From assembly GCF_013416775.1 (NCBI RefSeq), contig NZ_SZVI01000012.1, forward strand, positions 372,001-436,000: a stretch of DNA of 64,000 nucleotides, in the 5' to 3' direction. Shown here piece after piece: positions 61,744 through 64,000 of the stretch (position 1 is its first letter; the number at the start of each line of letters is the position of its first letter). Source of the DNA: Rhodoferax sp. BLA1 (lineage in GTDB: Bacteria; Pseudomonadota; Gammaproteobacteria; Burkholderiales; Burkholderiaceae_C). The position numbers were made by a program, and so were the translations under genes. Below the pieces are notes generated by a model, which saw only the letters and a program-made list of their open reading frames with translations, was not told the DNA's origin and did no database searches.

Positions 61744-62553
61744 ATGTTCAAGCTTTCCACCACGGCACGTCGCATTGGCTTGTCCCTGTCTTTTGGCACC
61801 TTGCTGCTGGGCGCCGCCCTGCATGTACAGGCCCAAGTTGCGGTGCCCGGCACCATCAAGGTTGCCCTGGAGGCCTCCTACCCTCCCTTCGAGTCGTATG
61901 AGGGTGACAAGATCGTCGGCTTCGACCCGGAATTAACGGTGCTGCTGTCGCGTGAGATGAAACTCAAGCCTGTCATCACCGACACCAAATTCGCCAGTCT
62001 GGTGCTGGGCCTGGGCAGTGGTCAGCATGATGCTGTGATCTCTGGCCTGTACATCACCGCCGAGCGCCTGGCCATTGCCGACGCCGTGCCTTACGCTGGC
62101 ATGGGCGCCCTGATCATGGCCAGCAAAGATGGGGTGCAGCCCAAGACCGAGAACGATCTGTGTGGTGTCAAGGTCGGTCTGCAGTCGGGCACCAGCTGGG
62201 TGAAAAAACTCCAGACCCTGTCCACCGACTACTGCGTCCCCAACGGCAAGCCACCAGTCACGGTGGCCGAGTTCCCGACCGCGCCTGAAGTGTCCCAGGC
62301 CTTGATGTCCAAAAACGTGCAGGCCCAGATTGAAGTGGCCGCTGCAGCCAAGGCTTTTGCCGCCAAGAGCAATGGCCGCATTGTGGTCAGCTCGCCTGCC
62401 ACGGTGTACCCGCAAATTCTGGGGATCTATGTGAAAAAGGGCAACACCGCACTGCTGAAGGAGTTCGAGAAAGCCATGCTTGCGATCCACAAGACCGGTG
62501 AATACGACGCCCTGATCAAGAAGTACGACTTGACGCCTGTCGCCGCCAAGTAA
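61744..62553 (+). CDS. Polar amino acid-type ABC substrate-binding protein (family 3)
   Basis: A 269-residue periplasmic protein. A signal peptide ending about AALHVQAQ is followed by KVALEASYPPFESYEGDKIV and FDPELTVLL, the family 3 signature. ITAERLAIADAVPYA and VGLQSGTSWVKKL follow. ATG 61744 has TAGGAG seven bases before it. It should deliver its ligand to the fused permease-ATPase downstream. The operon context suggests a guanidino or basic compound rather than a common amino acid. Confidence 0.92.
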   Translation: MFKLSTTARRIGLSLSFGTLLLGAALHVQAQVAVPGTIKVALEASYPPFESYEGDKIVGFDPELTVLLSREMKLKPVITDTKFASLVLGLGSGQHDAVISGLYITAERLAIADAVPYAGMGALIMASKDGVQPKTENDLCGVKVGLQSGTSWVKKLQTLSTDYCVPNGKPPVTVAEFPTAPEVSQALMSKNVQAQIEVAAAAKAFAAKSNGRIVVSSPATVYPQILGIYVKKGNTALLKEFEKAMLAIHKTGEYDALIKKYDLTPVAAK

Positions 62554-62580
62554 TTTGCCCGCCGCATACCGAGGATTTCC

Positions 62581-64000
62581 ATGGAACTGAACTGGACTTA
62601 TTTTTTCTCGCTCTTTTCAATGGCGATGTTCTGGCGTGCGGTGGTCACCGTGGTGGAGTTGGGCACCCTGTCCTGGCTGATAGGCCTGGGGCTGGGTTTT
62701 GGTGTGGCCAGCGCCGAGTTGTCCAGTTTGACCGTTCTGCGCTACGTGGCCAAGGTCTACGTTTGGTTTTTTCGCAGCGTGCCTCTGCTGGTGTTGTTGG
62801 TCTTTGTGTTCAACATGCCGCAGATATTTCCATCAGCCGGACCGTTGCTGGCCATTCCTTTCATCTCGGGCCTGATCTCTTTGGTGTTGACGGAAACCGC
62901 CTACATGGCCGAGATCCACCGCGGCGGCCTGATATCGGTGTCCAAGGGGCAGCGCGAAGCCGGTCGAGCCTTGGGGCTGGGATTTCTGGGTATTCAGGCG
63001 CGCATTGTGGTGCCGCAAGCCTTTCGTATTTCCCTGCCGACGCTGGTCAACGAATATGTCACCGTGATCAAGCTGACCTCACTGGTCTCGGTGATTTCTC
63101 TGCCCGAGCTGCTGATGACCGGGCAACGCCTCTACAGCCAGAATTTTCTGGTGATGGAAACCTTGCTTGCTGTGGCGGTGTATTACGTGTTGATCGTTTC
63201 GGTGTTTGGTGCCGCCTTCCACTGGCTGGAGCGTCGGCTGGATCTGCAGCGTCGCCAACCAAGCACGCTGGATGACAGCCGGTGTGCACAGTTGCGTGCC
63301 AGTCTGGCGACGCCAGCCCTTGTTCATGCGTCTGGCCCCGAGCCCGGTGCCCCATTGGCACTGGAGATGTGCAATATCACCAAGCGTTATGGTGAGCACA
63401 CGGTGCTTGATGACATCCATTTGAGAGTGGCCGCAGGTGACGTGATTTGCCTGATTGGGCCTTCAGGTTCGGGGAAAACGTCCTTGATTCGCACCATCAA
63501 TGCACTCGAACCTATCCAAACTGGCGAGATCATCCTGTTTGGGGAAAGTTACCTGAAGGCGGGCGACAACCCGCATGACCGCAGTGTGCGCGCTGGCGTA
63601 CGGCGCATTGGCATGGTGTTCCAGAACTTCAATTTGTTTCCCCATCTCACGGTACTGGACAACATCCTGATGGCACCACACTACCACCGTGCAGCAGACC
63701 CAGCCCAGATGCGCGATGTGGCACTGGGCCTGCTGGACAAGGTCGGCTTGTTGGCCCATGCCTACAAGTACCCGCACCAGCTCTCGGGTGGCCAGCAGCA
63801 GCGTGTGGCGATTGCCAGAGCCTTGGCCTTGCAGCCCGACATCATGTTATTTGATGAACCCACCTCGGCGCTGGACCCGGAACTGGTGGGCGATGTGCTC
63901 AAGGTGATCCAGAGCCTGGCCAAGGAGGGGATGACCATGCTGATCGTGACACATGAAATGGAATTTGCGCTCAATATTTCAGACCGCGTGGTGTTCATGG
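62581..64000 (+). CDS. Amino acid ABC transporter permease fused to ATPase, 3' partial
   Basis: The frame opens at ATG 62581, 28 bases after the binding protein gene, and stays open to the window end (473 codons). Residues 1-220 are a HisM/GlnP-type permease with [30 protein letters not shown] and the EAA loop [20 protein letters not shown]. After a linker of about 35 residues a complete ATPase domain follows: Walker [10 protein letters not shown] (293-301), signature [11 protein letters not shown], Walker [15 protein letters not shown] and VTHEMEFA. Permease and ATPase in one chain are less common than separate genes. Only the last ATPase residues are cut off. Confidence 0.92.
   Translation, partial: MELNWTYFFSLFSMAMFWRAVVTVVELGTLSWLIGLGLGFGVASAELSSLTVLRYVAKVYVWFFRSVPLLVLLVFVFNMPQIFPSAGPLLAIPFISGLISLVLTETAYMAEIHRGGLISVSKGQREAGRALGLGFLGIQARIVVPQAFRISLPTLVNEYVTVIKLTSLVSVISLPELLMTGQRLYSQNFLVMETLLAVAVYYVLIVSVFGAAFHWLERRLDLQRRQPSTLDDSRCAQLRASLATPALVHASGPEPGAPLALEMCNITKRYGEHTVLDDIHLRVAAGDVICLIGPSGSGKTSLIRTINALEPIQTGEIILFGESYLKAGDNPHDRSVRAGVRRIGMVFQNFNLFPHLTVLDNILMAPHYHRAADPAQMRDVALGLLDKVGLLAHAYKYPHQLSGGQQQRVAIARALALQPDIMLFDEPTSALDPELVGDVLKVIQSLAKEGMTMLIVTHEMEFALNISDRVVFM

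Noticed and set aside
1..64000. CRISPR arrays, tRNA and rRNA genes.
   Set aside because: No regularly spaced direct repeats beyond the three TnsB-like sites and no tRNA or rRNA sequence were recognised by eye.

Overview
The window looks like chromosomal DNA of a betaproteobacterium of the order Burkholderiales, most likely Comamonadaceae (Rhodoferax/Polaromonas-like). The basis is high GC, dense operons with ATGA overlaps, the gene complement, and a short AT-rich dispersed repeat that I associate with that family. The assignment is an inference from sequence alone.

Positions 1-21457 are ordinary host genes. They include the end of a sugar ABC importer, a three-PAS GGDEF/EAL c-di-GMP protein, a TctDE/QseBC-like two-component system, cca, a periplasmic molybdopterin-fold protein paired with a membrane diguanylate cyclase, a GST, a soluble lytic transglycosylase, 5-formyl-THF cyclo-ligase, an isochorismatase-like hydrolase, L-serine dehydratase, a DUF6279 lipoprotein, glmU, a cytoplasmic histidine kinase, an EamA exporter with an Lrp regulator, and glmS.

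Positions 21481-44400 are a complete Tn7-like transposon of 22,920 bp at the classical attTn7 site just downstream of glmS. It is flanked by a perfect 5-bp duplication, ATAAC. Its ends begin TGT and finish ACA and carry three packed TnsB-type repeats at the glmS-proximal end and three dispersed ones at the distal end. It encodes TnsA, B, C, D and E with the expected catalytic residues. The cargo is a DUF6602 gene, a helicase-methylase-ATPase (Hma-like) defence operon with an extra 51-residue ORF, and an AT-rich cassette of an XRE regulator, a DUF5131 three-Cys protein and two different three-Cys-motif partner (TcmP) proteins. This last cassette is the best candidate for an undescribed system. 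The cargo lies between the glmS-side end and tnsA, so tnsE abuts the far end, unlike Tn7 itself.

Positions 44406-47500 hold a Septu-like ATPase/HNH pair just outside the transposon and two small unrecognised genes. Positions 47583-52356 carry an RpiB-family isomerase and a YehZYXW/OpuC-type osmoprotectant ABC importer.

Positions 52700-64000 look like a nitrogen-scavenging region for polyamines or guanidino compounds: an NTF2-like protein with a PuuB-like FAD oxidase, an EamA transporter, a MocR regulator, two agmatinase-family ureohydrolases, a TIM-barrel protein, a 2-oxoglutarate/Fe(II) oxygenase, and a polar amino acid importer whose permease and ATPase are fused in one chain cut by the window end. 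Two divergent sigma-54 (-24/-12) promoters between the second ureohydrolase and the TIM-barrel gene tie this cluster to nitrogen control.
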